Shown here: positions 6,696 through 14,674 of the stretch, one piece after another | How positions within the stretch are numbered: the stretch's first letter is position 1 | How the letters are laid out: each line of letters opens with the position of its first letter | Assembly: GCA_023436075.1 (NCBI GenBank) | Contig: JAEZKS010000250.1 | Location: forward strand, 1 to 20,560 | Reading direction: 5' to 3' | DNA: 20,560 nt | DNA from: Methanobacteriota archaeon | Lineage (GTDB): Archaea > Halobacteriota > Methanocellia > Methanocellales > Methanocellaceae | The notes under the pieces: generated by a model | Told to the model about the DNA's origin: nothing | The model's database searches: none | What the model saw: the letters and a program-made list of their open reading frames with translations, nothing else | Made by a program: the position numbers and the translations under genes

Positions 6696-7646
6696 ATGGC
6701 AAAAATCAGAAACATCGCAATATACGGGAAGGGCGGTATCGGAAAATCTACCACATCTTCTAACATCAGCGCTGCGCTTTCTGATCAAGGCTACAAGGTC
6801 ATGCAGATCGGATGCGATCCTAAGAGCGACTCCACCAACACCCTTCGTGGCGGCAAGTTCATCCCCACGGTGCTGGACACGTTGCGCAGCGGCAAGCGTG
6901 TTAACGTCGATGACGTCGTCCACGAGGGCTTCAACGGCGTACTATGCGTCGAGGCAGGAGGCCCGGAGCCGGGCGTGGGCTGCGCAGGCAGGGGCATCAT
7001 CACTGCGATCGAGCTCCTGAAGCAGCAGCGCGTGTTCGAGACGTACAGGCCGGACGTGGTCATCTACGACGTGCTGGGCGACGTAGTCTGCGGCGGCTTC
7101 GGCATCCCGATCCGGGAAGGAGTTGCCGAGCAGGTCTACACTGTCAGCTCCTCGGACTTCATGGCGATCTACGCCGCCAACAACCTGTTCAAGGGCATCA
7201 AGAAGTACGCCAACAGCGGCGGTGCCCTGTTCAGCGGCATCATTGCCAACTCGGTGAACCTCCCCGCTCACAAGGAGATCATCAACGACTTCAGCAAGCA
7301 TACAAAGACGACGATCGCCCAGTATGTCCCGCGCTCGCTCACTGTCACGAAGTGCGAGTTGCAGGGCAAAACAGTGATCGAAGGAGCGCCAGACTCAGAT
7401 CAGGCGGACGTTTACCGGAGCCTGGCGAAAAAGATCTACGGCAACACTGAGAAGTACGTTCCGGCGCCGCTGGATGTCGATCAGTTGAAGACGTGGGCCG
7501 AGAGCTGGTCTGACCGACTGCTTGAGCAGGGAGAAACGCAGACCTCTGTCAGGCCGGGCAGGGAGTCGATCATCTCAAAAACAGTATCACCGAAGGCCAT
7601 CGTATCGAAGACGGCCAGTAGAAGAAGAACTGTAAAAGGAGTGTAA
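6696..7646 (+). CDS. NifH-like ATP-dependent reductase (component 2)
   Basis: Component-2 proteins are homodimers with one [4Fe-4S] cluster between subunits that pass electrons to component 1 at the cost of ATP. This 316-residue protein has the P-loop GKGGIGKST (11-19), the switch region CDPKSDST, the cluster ligands Cys96 in GGPEPGVGCAGRG and Cys132 in YDVLGDVVCGGF, and Arg99 at the nitrogenase ADP-ribosylation position. The ATG at 6696 is chosen because the TATA box overlaps any longer start (an alternative at 6645). The protein is somewhat longer than usual because of a basic C-terminal tail of about 40 residues with three ISKT/VSKT-like repeats and RRR. The ribosome-binding site of the D gene overlaps its stop. 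It lacks nif neighbours and probably serves the nitrogenase-like component 1 encoded next, and perhaps the right-hand D-K pair too. Confidence 0.95.
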   Translation: MAKIRNIAIYGKGGIGKSTTSSNISAALSDQGYKVMQIGCDPKSDSTNTLRGGKFIPTVLDTLRSGKRVNVDDVVHEGFNGVLCVEAGGPEPGVGCAGRGIITAIELLKQQRVFETYRPDVVIYDVLGDVVCGGFGIPIREGVAEQVYTVSSSDFMAIYAANNLFKGIKKYANSGGALFSGIIANSVNLPAHKEIINDFSKHTKTTIAQYVPRSLTVTKCELQGKTVIEGAPDSDQADVYRSLAKKIYGNTEKYVPAPLDVDQLKTWAESWSDRLLEQGETQTSVRPGRESIISKTVSPKAIVSKTASRRRTVKGV

Positions 7647-7648
7647 TT

Positions 7649-9193
7649 ATGCACGCAGGTCATGAACCGCATATAGTCGACACGCACATCAACCTCGCAG
7701 AAACTACATGTCCGAACCGCGAGGAACGGGCGAATGGCATCAACGTATACTACGGAAAGGTCACAGACCTTGTCAAGAACGCTAAAGCGGGCAAGCTCAA
7801 ACCTTGCGAACGTAAGTTCCAGCAAACCCAGGGCTGCACGCTGAACTTCTACCTGACGGTAAGGGTCAACACCATCCGCGACGCGGCGATCATCTACCAC
7901 GCGCCCGTCGGCTGCTCGTGTGCGTCGCTGGGCTACAGGGAAATGTTCCAGCACATCCCCAGCACGATGGGGGCGCCGGCAAACTACGACCTGCACTGGA
8001 TGACCACTGCGCTTAACGAGCGCGACGTGGTCTATGGTGCCACGGACAAGCTGAAGGCAGCCATCAGGGAGGCCCAGAGCCGCTACGACCCGAAAGCCAT
8101 CTTCATCCTGACCTCCTGCGCCTCGGGCATCATGGGCGAGGACATCGAGGGAGCGGTCAACGAGGTACAGCCGGACATACGGGCCCGCATCGTGCCCATC
8201 CACTGCGAAGGCATACGCTCTCGCCTGGTCCAGACTGGCTATGATGCGTTCTGGCACGGCGTACTCAAGTACCTGGTCAAAAAACCGGAGAAAAAGCAGG
8301 ACGACCTGGTCAACGTGGCCAGCATGCTGTCCTACACCTGGCAGGACCGCATCGAGATCAAGCGTCTGCTTGGCCGGATGAATTTGCGGGTCAATTTTGT
8401 CCCCGAGTTCGCTTCGGTGGATCAGTTCGAGCAGCTCTCGGAAGCAGCGCTCACCGCGCCACTCTGCCCGACCTACACGGACTACATCTCCCGCGGGCTG
8501 AAGCAGGAGTACGGAGTGCCATACTTCCTCTACCCGACGCCCATGGGCTTTGCCAACACTGACGGCTGGCTCCGCAAGATCGGCGAGTTCACTAGCCGGG
8601 AGAAGGAAGCCGAGATCGTCATCGCCGAGGAGCACAAGAAGTGGGACCCGAAGATGAAGGCGATCAAGGACGAGTTTGCCAGCATCAAGCCCAACGGCCA
8701 GAAGGTGGAAGTCCTGGGCGCGCTGGGCCAGGGCCGGCTGCTCGCACAGATGCCCTACTTCGACGAGATGGGCATCAAGTCGTCCGCAGCGCTCTGCCAG
8801 GACTACGACAACCTGATCCTGGAAGAGCTCGAGAAGGTCATCGAAACTATCGGCGACTTTGATATCCTGGTCAACACGTTCCAGGCGGCCGAGCAGACGC
8901 ACATCAACCGCGTGCTTGATCCGGACCTGACGCTGACCTGCCCGTTCCAGGGCGCCGCCTATAAGCGCCTCAAGGGCGTGACGCGCGTGCACTCGCTCCG
9001 GGGCGACACCAACATCTGGGCCCAGCAGAGCGCCTACGCCGGCGCCGTGGCGTATGGCAATTTCCTGCTGCAGGCGTTCAAGAACACCTCGCTGGGCAGG
9101 ACCATGAAGGCCAACACCAAAGAGGGCTACAAGCCCTGGTACTTCCAGCAGAAGAACCCGCTGTACTATCTTGAAGAAGACACAGGTGTGTAA
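7649..9193 (+). CDS. NifD-like alpha subunit of a nitrogenase-like reductase
   Basis: The 514-residue protein is the catalytic-subunit homologue of component 1. The three P-cluster cysteines are conserved: Cys63 (QGC), Cys89 (APVGC) and Cys157 (ILTSC). The counterparts of the cofactor ligands are present as Cys273 (APLCPTYTDYISRG, compare NifD Cys275) and His448 (RVHSLRGD, compare NifD His442). In an ungapped comparison anchored on the CEG motif (186-188), the NifD Gln191 and His195 positions are Val194 and Tyr198, so the N2-reduction site differs. A complex cofactor is therefore likely, with another substrate. The gene follows the H gene by two bases with AAGGAG before the ATG, and precedes the K gene by three bases. 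It is most like the right-hand D protein (18155-19723) in this window, sharing the TTCPN-EER start and the PxxHCExx(R/K) region. Confidence 0.93.
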   Translation: MHAGHEPHIVDTHINLAETTCPNREERANGINVYYGKVTDLVKNAKAGKLKPCERKFQQTQGCTLNFYLTVRVNTIRDAAIIYHAPVGCSCASLGYREMFQHIPSTMGAPANYDLHWMTTALNERDVVYGATDKLKAAIREAQSRYDPKAIFILTSCASGIMGEDIEGAVNEVQPDIRARIVPIHCEGIRSRLVQTGYDAFWHGVLKYLVKKPEKKQDDLVNVASMLSYTWQDRIEIKRLLGRMNLRVNFVPEFASVDQFEQLSEAALTAPLCPTYTDYISRGLKQEYGVPYFLYPTPMGFANTDGWLRKIGEFTSREKEAEIVIAEEHKKWDPKMKAIKDEFASIKPNGQKVEVLGALGQGRLLAQMPYFDEMGIKSSAALCQDYDNLILEELEKVIETIGDFDILVNTFQAAEQTHINRVLDPDLTLTCPFQGAAYKRLKGVTRVHSLRGDTNIWAQQSAYAGAVAYGNFLLQAFKNTSLGRTMKANTKEGYKPWYFQQKNPLYYLEEDTGV

Positions 9194-9196
9194 AAA

Positions 9197-10543
9197 ATGA
9201 CAAATACGGAAAGCAAATCGGAGATCTATCAGTTCCCCGAGATAGCTGAAGCACCGAGGTATACCTGCTCGCTGGGAGGCGCGTACATCACCACGACGGC
9301 GATCTACGACGCCGTCCCCATCCTGCACGCCGGCGCTGGCTGCGGCATCGCCCAGCTGCTGGGCGTGTTCTACGCCGCAGGCGAGAACGCTGCCGGCTCC
9401 CAGGGCGGCACCAGCACCCCTTGCAGCTGCCTGATCGAGAAACATGTGATCTTCGGCGGCGAGGAGAAGCTGCGCAAGCTGATCCAGTCGTCCATCGAAC
9501 TGATGGTCGGCGAGCTCTACGTGGTTATCTCGGGCTGCGTGCCCGCGATGATCGGCGACGACGTCGAGTCGGTCGTCAAGGAGTTCAAGGGCAAAGGCAA
9601 TCCAGATGTAATATACGTCAACACGTCCGGCTTCAAGGGCAACACCTATGACGGCTATGAAGAGCTGCTGGGCGCCATCACGGACCAGCTCCTGGTGCCT
9701 CAGCCGAAGATAAAGAAGAGGGTCAACATCCTCGGCGTCGTCCCATTCCAGCACATCTTCTGGAAGGGCGACCTGAACATAGTAAAGGACCTGCTGGCCA
9801 AGATCGGCGTGGAGGCGAACATCCTGTTCACCCAGTTCGACGGCGTCAAGAAGATCAAGGAGATCCCGTCGGCCGAGCTGAATATCGTTCTCTCTACATG
9901 GAACGGACACCCGACCGCGAAGAAGCTCAAAGAGAAGTTCGACCAGGACTATATCTCCTTCCCGGGCGTCCCCACCGGACCCAAGCAGACCTCCGAGTTC
10001 CTCCGGACCGTGGCGAAGAAGCTCCACATACCGAAGGAGAAAGTCGAGAAGGTCATTGCAGAAGAAGAGAGACGGGCATACCGCTGGGTGGAGTACATCA
10101 CGGATGCCGTCATCATCGGCCTGCCGCACCCGTATTCCGCATTCGTGGGCGACACCAACACCGTGATCAGCGTGGTGAAGTTCCTGGCCAACGAAGTCGG
10201 GTACCTGCCAGAGATCGTGCAGATCACAGATAACCCGCCCGAGGAGGCAAGGGAGTGGATAAGGAAGGAACTTACGGATAACGTCGAATCGATCCTCAAG
10301 CCGGAGATCATCTTCGAGAAGGACACCTTCAAGATACGGGAGAACCTGCGGAACAGGAGCTTCCAGGTGCTCTTCGCCACCTCGCTGGAGAAATGGCCGG
10401 CGGCCAAAGAATTCAGCGTGGCACACCTGAGCATCGCGTTCCCCATGTATGACCGGGTGATCGTCGAGCGCACCTATGCGGGCTACCGCGGAGGAACAGC
10501 GCTGCTGGAGGACATCACCGCAAAATACATCGGGCCGCTGTAA
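9197..10543 (+). CDS. NifK-like beta subunit of a nitrogenase-like reductase
   Basis: The 448-residue protein pairs with the upstream D subunit to form the component-1 tetramer. The P-cluster cysteines are conserved as Cys24 (APRYTCSLGGA), Cys49 (HAGAGCG) and Cys114 (ISGCVPAMIGDDV). The two later Rossmann-like domains contain NILGVVPFQHIFWKGDL, IPSAELNIVLS, GVPTGPKQT and the ending TYAGYRGGTALLEDI. It is shorter than nitrogenase NifK (about 520 residues), as in nitrogenase-like group proteins, with little N-terminal extension. It is closely related to the fragment at 1-762 and more distantly to the K at 16782-18152. The start ATG lies three bases past the D stop, with AGGTGTG as ribosome-binding site. 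A strong hairpin terminator follows. Confidence 0.93.
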   Translation: MTNTESKSEIYQFPEIAEAPRYTCSLGGAYITTTAIYDAVPILHAGAGCGIAQLLGVFYAAGENAAGSQGGTSTPCSCLIEKHVIFGGEEKLRKLIQSSIELMVGELYVVISGCVPAMIGDDVESVVKEFKGKGNPDVIYVNTSGFKGNTYDGYEELLGAITDQLLVPQPKIKKRVNILGVVPFQHIFWKGDLNIVKDLLAKIGVEANILFTQFDGVKKIKEIPSAELNIVLSTWNGHPTAKKLKEKFDQDYISFPGVPTGPKQTSEFLRTVAKKLHIPKEKVEKVIAEEERRAYRWVEYITDAVIIGLPHPYSAFVGDTNTVISVVKFLANEVGYLPEIVQITDNPPEEAREWIRKELTDNVESILKPEIIFEKDTFKIRENLRNRSFQVLFATSLEKWPAAKEFSVAHLSIAFPMYDRVIVERTYAGYRGGTALLEDITAKYIGPL

Positions 10544-10580
10544 GCGATTATCTATCCATAGAGTGACCTCGGCCAGTATG

Positions 10581-10630
10581 GGCGCACGGACATACATCTG
10601 GTCTCCGTCCGGGCGCCTTTCTTATTTTTT
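10581..10630 (+). terminator. Strong hairpin terminator after the H-D-K operon
   Basis: GGCGC and CGGAC (10581-10591) pair with GTCCG (10607-10611) and GCGCC (10613-10617), with one A/G mismatch between the two blocks. TTTCTTATTTTTT follows. This separates the H-D-K operon from the ABC operon. Confidence 0.7.
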
Positions 10631-10736
10631 ACCGACTATTCGTTTGTTGAATGACCGTCTTCTTCAGCGATCGCATTTCGATTCAACCTGAGAAGCCTGT
10701 GCAATTATGCAAAAAATACGGTAAATATGATGCGTG

Positions 10737-10770
10737 ATATTGTCGGTTTTCGTATCGATACCGACAATAT
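10737..10770. promoter_or_regulatory. Perfect 11-bp inverted repeat upstream of the ABC operon
   Basis: ATATTGTCGGT (10737-10747) and ACCGACAATAT (10760-10770) are exact reverse complements with a 12-base spacer. The right arm runs into ACAATATTGC (10764-10773), a variant of the recurrent motif without its central base. It lies about 60-90 bases upstream of the TATA box and could be a regulator site or an RNA hairpin. Confidence 0.5.
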
Positions 10771-10803
10771 TGCCGTTAAAATCATGGTATGCGAAGCATG
10801 TGG

Positions 10804-10839
10804 TCAACTATTGCGCAATTACCAAGAATATTATAAAAG
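10804..10839 (+). promoter_or_regulatory. ABC operon promoter with operator-like motif
   Basis: TATA box TTATAAAAG (10831-10839) predicts a start near 10857. The motif TCAACTATTGC (10804-10814) lies just upstream and overlaps a TTGCGCAA palindrome. Confidence 0.6.
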
Positions 10840-10884
10840 AGCATCAAATTGAGACATAAGGACATACATGCCCTTGAGGTTACT

Positions 10885-11790
10885 ATGACAAAAATCGAAG
10901 CAGTGAAGGTCGAAAAAGCCTTTGCGAAAAATAACGGTAAAAAAAGTAACGGGGACCACAATGGAGAGACGCTGGCCCTCGGGGGCGTGGACCTTGCCAT
11001 AAAGAAGGGAGAGTTCCACGTCATCCTGGGACCCAGCGGCTGTGGCAAGTCGACGTTCCTGGACCTGATCGCTGGGCTGTCCCGGCCCACCGGAGGCCAG
11101 ATCCTGATCGACGGGAAGCCCATCGAAGGACCTGGACTAGATCGCGCCGTCGTTTTCCAGCAGTACGCTCTGCTTCCCTGGCGGACGGCGCGCGGCAACG
11201 TGGAGTTCGGCCTGGAGAGCCAGAAGATAGAGAAAGGCGAGCGGACGAAGAAAGCCAACAACTTCCTGTCGCTGGTCGGACTCTCCGGCTTCGAGGACCA
11301 TTATCCCCACGAGCTGAGCGGTGGCATGAAACAGCGTGTCTCCATCGCACGGGCGCTGGCGCTCAACCCTGACATATTGCTCATGGACGAGCCGTTCGGC
11401 GCACTGGACGCACAGACGAGGGAGATACTGCAGCGCGACCTGTTACTCATCGCAAGCAGCACAGGCAAAACGATCGTGTTCATCACGCATAGCATAGATG
11501 AGGCCGTGTTCCTGGCTGACCGTGTAGCGGTGATGACCGCACGACCTGGCGTCATCAAGAGCGTAGTAGAAGTGCCGCTGACCCGGGAAGAGCGGCTCAG
11601 GGACGATGTCAAGGTTTCCGATGCGTTCGTGAAGACAAGGCACCAGCTCTGGGAACTGCTGAAAGAGGAAGTCACGAAGTCAAGCGAGAACTGCAACAGG
11701 TGCACGGTAGATGCCTGCACCTACGGACAGAAGCCAGTCGCTGCCATACAGAATCCAGTCGTCGGTGATCTGCATGAGTACGGTAGTTAG
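10885..11790 (+). CDS. NitT/TauT-type ABC importer ATPase with a Cys-rich C-terminal tail
   Basis: This 301-residue protein powers the importer. It has Walker A GPSGCGKST (49-57), Q-loop VVFQQYALLPWRT, signature LSGGMKQR, Walker B ILLMDEPFGALDA and H-loop FITHSIDEA, all typical of the SsuB/TauB/NrtD family. The ATG at 10885 follows GAGGT. A TTG at 10849 would start before or at the predicted transcription start, so it is rejected. The protein is longer than the usual 250-265 residues: an early insertion (KNNGKKSNGDHNG) separates the first strand from the rest, and a C-terminal tail carries ENCNRCTVDACTYG, three cysteines that could bind metal. The permease gene overlaps its end. Confidence 0.92.
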   Translation: MTKIEAVKVEKAFAKNNGKKSNGDHNGETLALGGVDLAIKKGEFHVILGPSGCGKSTFLDLIAGLSRPTGGQILIDGKPIEGPGLDRAVVFQQYALLPWRTARGNVEFGLESQKIEKGERTKKANNFLSLVGLSGFEDHYPHELSGGMKQRVSIARALALNPDILLMDEPFGALDAQTREILQRDLLLIASSTGKTIVFITHSIDEAVFLADRVAVMTARPGVIKSVVEVPLTREERLRDDVKVSDAFVKTRHQLWELLKEEVTKSSENCNRCTVDACTYGQKPVAAIQNPVVGDLHEYGS

Positions 11791-12604
11791 CCGGAAGGAG
11801 AAAGCCGAAGGCTCCGGGCTGAGTCTGGCCGGGGTCGTGAATATTAGCAAGAAGACGATACACAAGACGGGCGCGATAGCCATATTCCTGGTGCTCTGGG
11901 AGCTGGCTGTCAACTTCGCGTGGGTGAACCCGATTATCATCCCCCGACCGACCGTCATCTTGAGCAAAGGTCTTGATCTGATCGCCAGCGGCGAACTCCC
12001 CAACAACATTCTGATCAGTCTCGTGCGCGTAGCCCTCGGCTTTGGCCTGGCTATGGCCATCGCACTGCCGCTGGGCTTCATGCTGGGCGGCTGGTTCAAG
12101 TGGTTCGAGGACGCGATCAACCCGCTGCTGCAGGTGCTCGGCCAGGCGAACCCGTTCACGCTCCTGCCCGTCTTCATAGTCCTGCTGGGCCTTGGCGAAG
12201 AGTCCAAGATAGCCATTATCTTATGGGTATGTGTCTGGCCGGCGCTCTTCAATACGGTGACCGGGATCAGGAACGTCGATCCGACGCTGGTAAAGATGGC
12301 GCGATCGGTGGGGCTCGGCAAGCTTGAGATGTTCTACAAGGTACTGCTGCCAGCGTCGCTGCCCACGGTATTCACGGGCATACGCATGAGCGCCGTGTTC
12401 GCGTTCTTCATGCTCATCGGCGCGGAGATGATCGGTGCCCGCTCGGGCCTTGGGTTCATGATCATACAGGCTCAGGCAGTCTTTAACATGCCCAAGATGT
12501 TCGTTGGCATCGTGACGGTGGCCATTCTGGGCATATTGATCAGCTATCTGCTGACGTACGTCGAACGGCGTATATCGGCGCGAAAAGAGGAGATCGCAAT
12601 ATAA
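11774..12604 (+). CDS. NitT/TauT-type ABC importer permease
   Basis: The 276-residue protein has about six hydrophobic segments and the cytoplasmic coupling (EAA-like) segment ARSVGLGKLEMFYKVLLPASLPTVFTGIR, the mark of binding-protein-dependent permeases of the SsuC/TauC type. N-terminal features PIIIPRPTVILS and LLQVLGQANPFTLLPVFIVLLGLGE are family blocks. The ATG at 11774 has GGTGAT before it and lies 17 bases inside the ATPase gene, so translation is probably coupled; a longer frame start at 11711 lacks support. It works with the ATPase at 10885 and the binding protein at 12629, and perhaps with the second binding protein at 4258-5283. Confidence 0.92.
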   Translation: MSTVVSRKEKAEGSGLSLAGVVNISKKTIHKTGAIAIFLVLWELAVNFAWVNPIIIPRPTVILSKGLDLIASGELPNNILISLVRVALGFGLAMAIALPLGFMLGGWFKWFEDAINPLLQVLGQANPFTLLPVFIVLLGLGEESKIAIILWVCVWPALFNTVTGIRNVDPTLVKMARSVGLGKLEMFYKVLLPASLPTVFTGIRMSAVFAFFMLIGAEMIGARSGLGFMIIQAQAVFNMPKMFVGIVTVAILGILISYLLTYVERRISARKEEIAI

Positions 12605-12628
12605 TCATAACTATCAGGAGGAACATAA

Positions 12629-13690
12629 ATGGCAGATAAAAAGAAGACAAACACGTATATCATCGGGGCAATAGCCGTTATATTGATCATAGTGATCGTT
12701 GCCGGTGTCCTGGTGTTAACGAAAGGGAATAACAATGCGAATGCACAGACTACTACTATCGTAGCTAACGTAAACAAGGATTGTGCGGGAACGCCCTGGT
12801 TCGTGGGTGTGGAGAAGGGCTTTTTCAACAACTCCGGAACCAACTTCGTTGACGCTGGCCACCTCGACTGGTCGCTGCAGCCTGCAGCGCTGGCGAGCGG
12901 ACAGACCAACGTTTATTCCGGACATCCTAATACTATCATCAACCTGATTAAGGCCGGAGCGAATGTCAAGGGCGTACTGCTCGATGGCACGGAACCGGTC
13001 AATGGCAATGCCCCGGAGAACCTGGGCAAGGACCATATGCACTTCCTCGTCCTGGAAAACAGCACCCTGCGGACGCCAGCCGACATACCGACATTCGTCC
13101 AGGCGAACAACCGCAAGGTCAAGATCGCCGTCGGAGCCACGGGCATTTGCGCCGACCTGGAACTCAATGCATGGCTGCGGAAGAACAACATCCCCAAGGA
13201 TGACGTAGAGCTGGTGATTCTCTCCGATCCGCTGCAGGAAGCGGCGCTGAGACAGGGCACCGTCGACGTGATCACCCTGCATCCGCCCTTCTTCACTGCG
13301 GCTGAAAAGCATGGCGGCGTGAGGATTTACTTCACGAGCACGGACGCGTTCGGCACCAATGCGGGCACGAGCCTGCTGGTCTTCACCGAAGACTTCATCA
13401 AGAACAACCCGGACACGGTAAGGAAGTTCAGCAAGGCATTCCGCGAAGCTCTGATCTGGGCGAACGACCACCGCGACGAGGCTGGTGCCATCACCGCCAA
13501 GAATATCGGTCTGGACGCCTCCACTGTCCACTGGTACAGCTACTCTGGCGTGATCACCGATGAGAAGATCCAGCCATGGATCGACGCCATGGTCGCAGAC
13601 GGCCTGCTGCAGCCGGGCGAGATCAAGGCTTCTGACCTCTACACGACCGAGTTCTCGGACGTGTGGGACACGTCGGTGGCAGATACATGA
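12629..13690 (+). CDS. NitT/TauT-type ABC substrate-binding protein, membrane-anchored (second copy)
   Basis: The 353-residue protein has a lysine-rich start, a single N-terminal hydrophobic anchor (about residues 10-31), an Asn/Gln-rich linker, then a bilobed binding-protein domain. It begins the domain with NKDCAGTPWFVGVEKGFF and has VITLHPPF, FTSTDAFGTNAGTSLLVFTEDF and EAGAITAKNIG. It is a paralogue of the protein at 4258-5283, with a differing central region that may change the ligand (for instance VYSGHPNT against VLDVDPLT). The ATG is preceded by AGGAGGAAC and the gene starts 24 bases after the permease. As the last gene of the ABC operon, it is followed by a hairpin terminator. The family takes up sulfonates, nitrate, cyanate or thiamine precursors; the ligand here is not known. 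Confidence 0.92.
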   Translation: MADKKKTNTYIIGAIAVILIIVIVAGVLVLTKGNNNANAQTTTIVANVNKDCAGTPWFVGVEKGFFNNSGTNFVDAGHLDWSLQPAALASGQTNVYSGHPNTIINLIKAGANVKGVLLDGTEPVNGNAPENLGKDHMHFLVLENSTLRTPADIPTFVQANNRKVKIAVGATGICADLELNAWLRKNNIPKDDVELVILSDPLQEAALRQGTVDVITLHPPFFTAAEKHGGVRIYFTSTDAFGTNAGTSLLVFTEDFIKNNPDTVRKFSKAFREALIWANDHRDEAGAITAKNIGLDASTVHWYSYSGVITDEKIQPWIDAMVADGLLQPGEIKASDLYTTEFSDVWDTSVADT

Positions 13691-13735
13691 AGGACGTTCT
13701 GAATTGAACGTTTGAACGATTTGTCATAAAATGAC

Positions 13736-13768
13736 GGGGGCTATAAGCCTCCGCCTTATATTTTTAAC
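13736..13768 (+). terminator. Hairpin and T-run ending the ABC operon, overlapping a TATA box
   Basis: GGGGGCT (13736-13742) pairs with AGCCTCC (13746-13752) around a three-base loop, with one G-U pair. CTTATATTTTTAAC (13755-13768) follows and can act both as T-run and as the TATA box of the next gene, about 35 bases from its ATG. Just upstream is a smaller dyad CGTTC / GAACG (13694-13709). Confidence 0.55.
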
Positions 13769-13800
13769 GAAGAGGAGGATAGGGAGAGGATACTTTAATC

Positions 13801-14607
13801 ATGGCAAAGGACCTGATGACATTTCTGCTGATAACCGTTTTATTCATAGCATCTGCCGCGATCAGCGGATGCAGTGCTACAGCCACGCCTGACAGTCAGG
13901 GAGTACAGGGATTGTATGACGTCGTCGATACCGGCACGTCGTTGCTGATAACCGGCGACGGTCCGGGCATATCGAGAGATTTTTCTCTCCCCGATAACTA
14001 TTATATCGTAAAGCAGACATACGAAGGCGCTGAGAGCGATACACTCCTCTGGCGGCTGATCAACAAAAGCGATCAGACCGAAGTCACGTATAACCTCTTC
14101 TATGGAGGATCGACAGACCAGACATTATTCAGCTACAACCCGCGGACGGACGGCCAGGACGCTCATAGTACGCCATATTACCTGTTGATAAATGCAAATG
14201 GGAACTGGACGATCGAGTTCGTCAAGCCAGTTAACCTGAGCACGGCTGTCGAGTTGCCGTATACCTTGAAAGGCCAGGGCCGCATGGTATTGCCGCTGAT
14301 CCGCTGGGGCGAAGGCAACGTGACGGTGGATGTCGCTTATGACGGTAAGGAGAAGACGTCGTTCTACGTCAAGTTTGTCCCCGATAACCCGGCCTATCCC
14401 GGCTACTTCTACCCGTTCAATGGATTCTACGGGCTGGATAACGAATATTATGCGAACGGCGTCAGCTCTTACACAGTGCCATACGCAGCGCGGGCCGAGA
14501 TTGACAACCAGCTCTTCGACTACGTCTACCTGTTCGTCCGCACGGGCGACCCGGCGAGCAACTGGCAGATCACTTTGACCGGTGATTCGAGGCAGAGCGA
14601 TCGTTGA
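13801..14607 (+). CDS. Lipoprotein with beta-rich extracytoplasmic domain, unknown function
   Basis: The 268-residue protein has a hydrophobic signal segment (about residues 6-20) and a lipobox ISGC, Cys24 being the probable lipidated residue. The rest is rich in aromatic and polar residues in alternating, strand-like patterns, with DNYYIVKQTYEG, ELPYTLKGQGRMVLPLIRW and YFYPFNGFYGLDNEYYANG, as in surface or carbohydrate-binding domains. I do not recognise the family. It is transcribed separately from the ABC operon, judging by the terminator and TATA-like sequence between them, and is convergent with the second GCHG protein. The start has a GGAGAGGAT ribosome-binding region. A role in the uptake system is suggested only by position. 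Confidence 0.8.
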   Translation: MAKDLMTFLLITVLFIASAAISGCSATATPDSQGVQGLYDVVDTGTSLLITGDGPGISRDFSLPDNYYIVKQTYEGAESDTLLWRLINKSDQTEVTYNLFYGGSTDQTLFSYNPRTDGQDAHSTPYYLLINANGNWTIEFVKPVNLSTAVELPYTLKGQGRMVLPLIRWGEGNVTVDVAYDGKEKTSFYVKFVPDNPAYPGYFYPFNGFYGLDNEYYANGVSSYTVPYAARAEIDNQLFDYVYLFVRTGDPASNWQITLTGDSRQSDR

Positions 14608-14647
14608 CGGCACCGGAGAAAGATAAATACTCTAAGAAAGGGACGAA

Positions 14648-14672
14648 GGCGGGAGCTCCCGAAGCTCTCGCC
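14648..14672. terminator. Bidirectional hairpin between convergent genes
   Basis: GGCGGGAGCT (14648-14657) pairs with AGCTCTCGCC (14663-14672) over ten pairs with one G-U. It lies between the stops of the lipoprotein (+) and the GCHG protein (-). Confidence 0.55.
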
Positions 14673-14674
14673 GT

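Larger units (their letters stand above)
10544..10884. other. 341-bp intergenic region between the H-D-K and ABC operons
   Basis: It holds the terminator of the first operon, an 11-bp inverted repeat and the promoter of the second operon, all listed separately. No gene fits in it. Confidence 0.7.

Noticed and set aside
6645..6696. Upstream start for the NifH-like gene
   Set aside because: The TATA box at 6652-6660 lies inside the extension, and the ATG at 6696 fits the family's N-terminus.
6696..10543. Annotation as canonical nifHDK of N2 fixation
   Set aside because: No nifI, nifE, nifN or nifB neighbours are present, the K protein is short, and the His195 region of D is not conserved.
7481..10597. 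A 1038-codon open frame on the minus strand across the H-D-K operon
   Set aside because: It is antisense to three genes with clear nitrogenase-like motifs. Its length follows from the codon bias of G+C-rich third positions, and its translation is low-complexity (Leu, Asp, Val and Arg rich) without recognisable motifs.
10849..10885. TTG start for the ABC ATPase
   Set aside because: It is close to or before the predicted transcription start; the ATG at 10885 has a ribosome-binding site.
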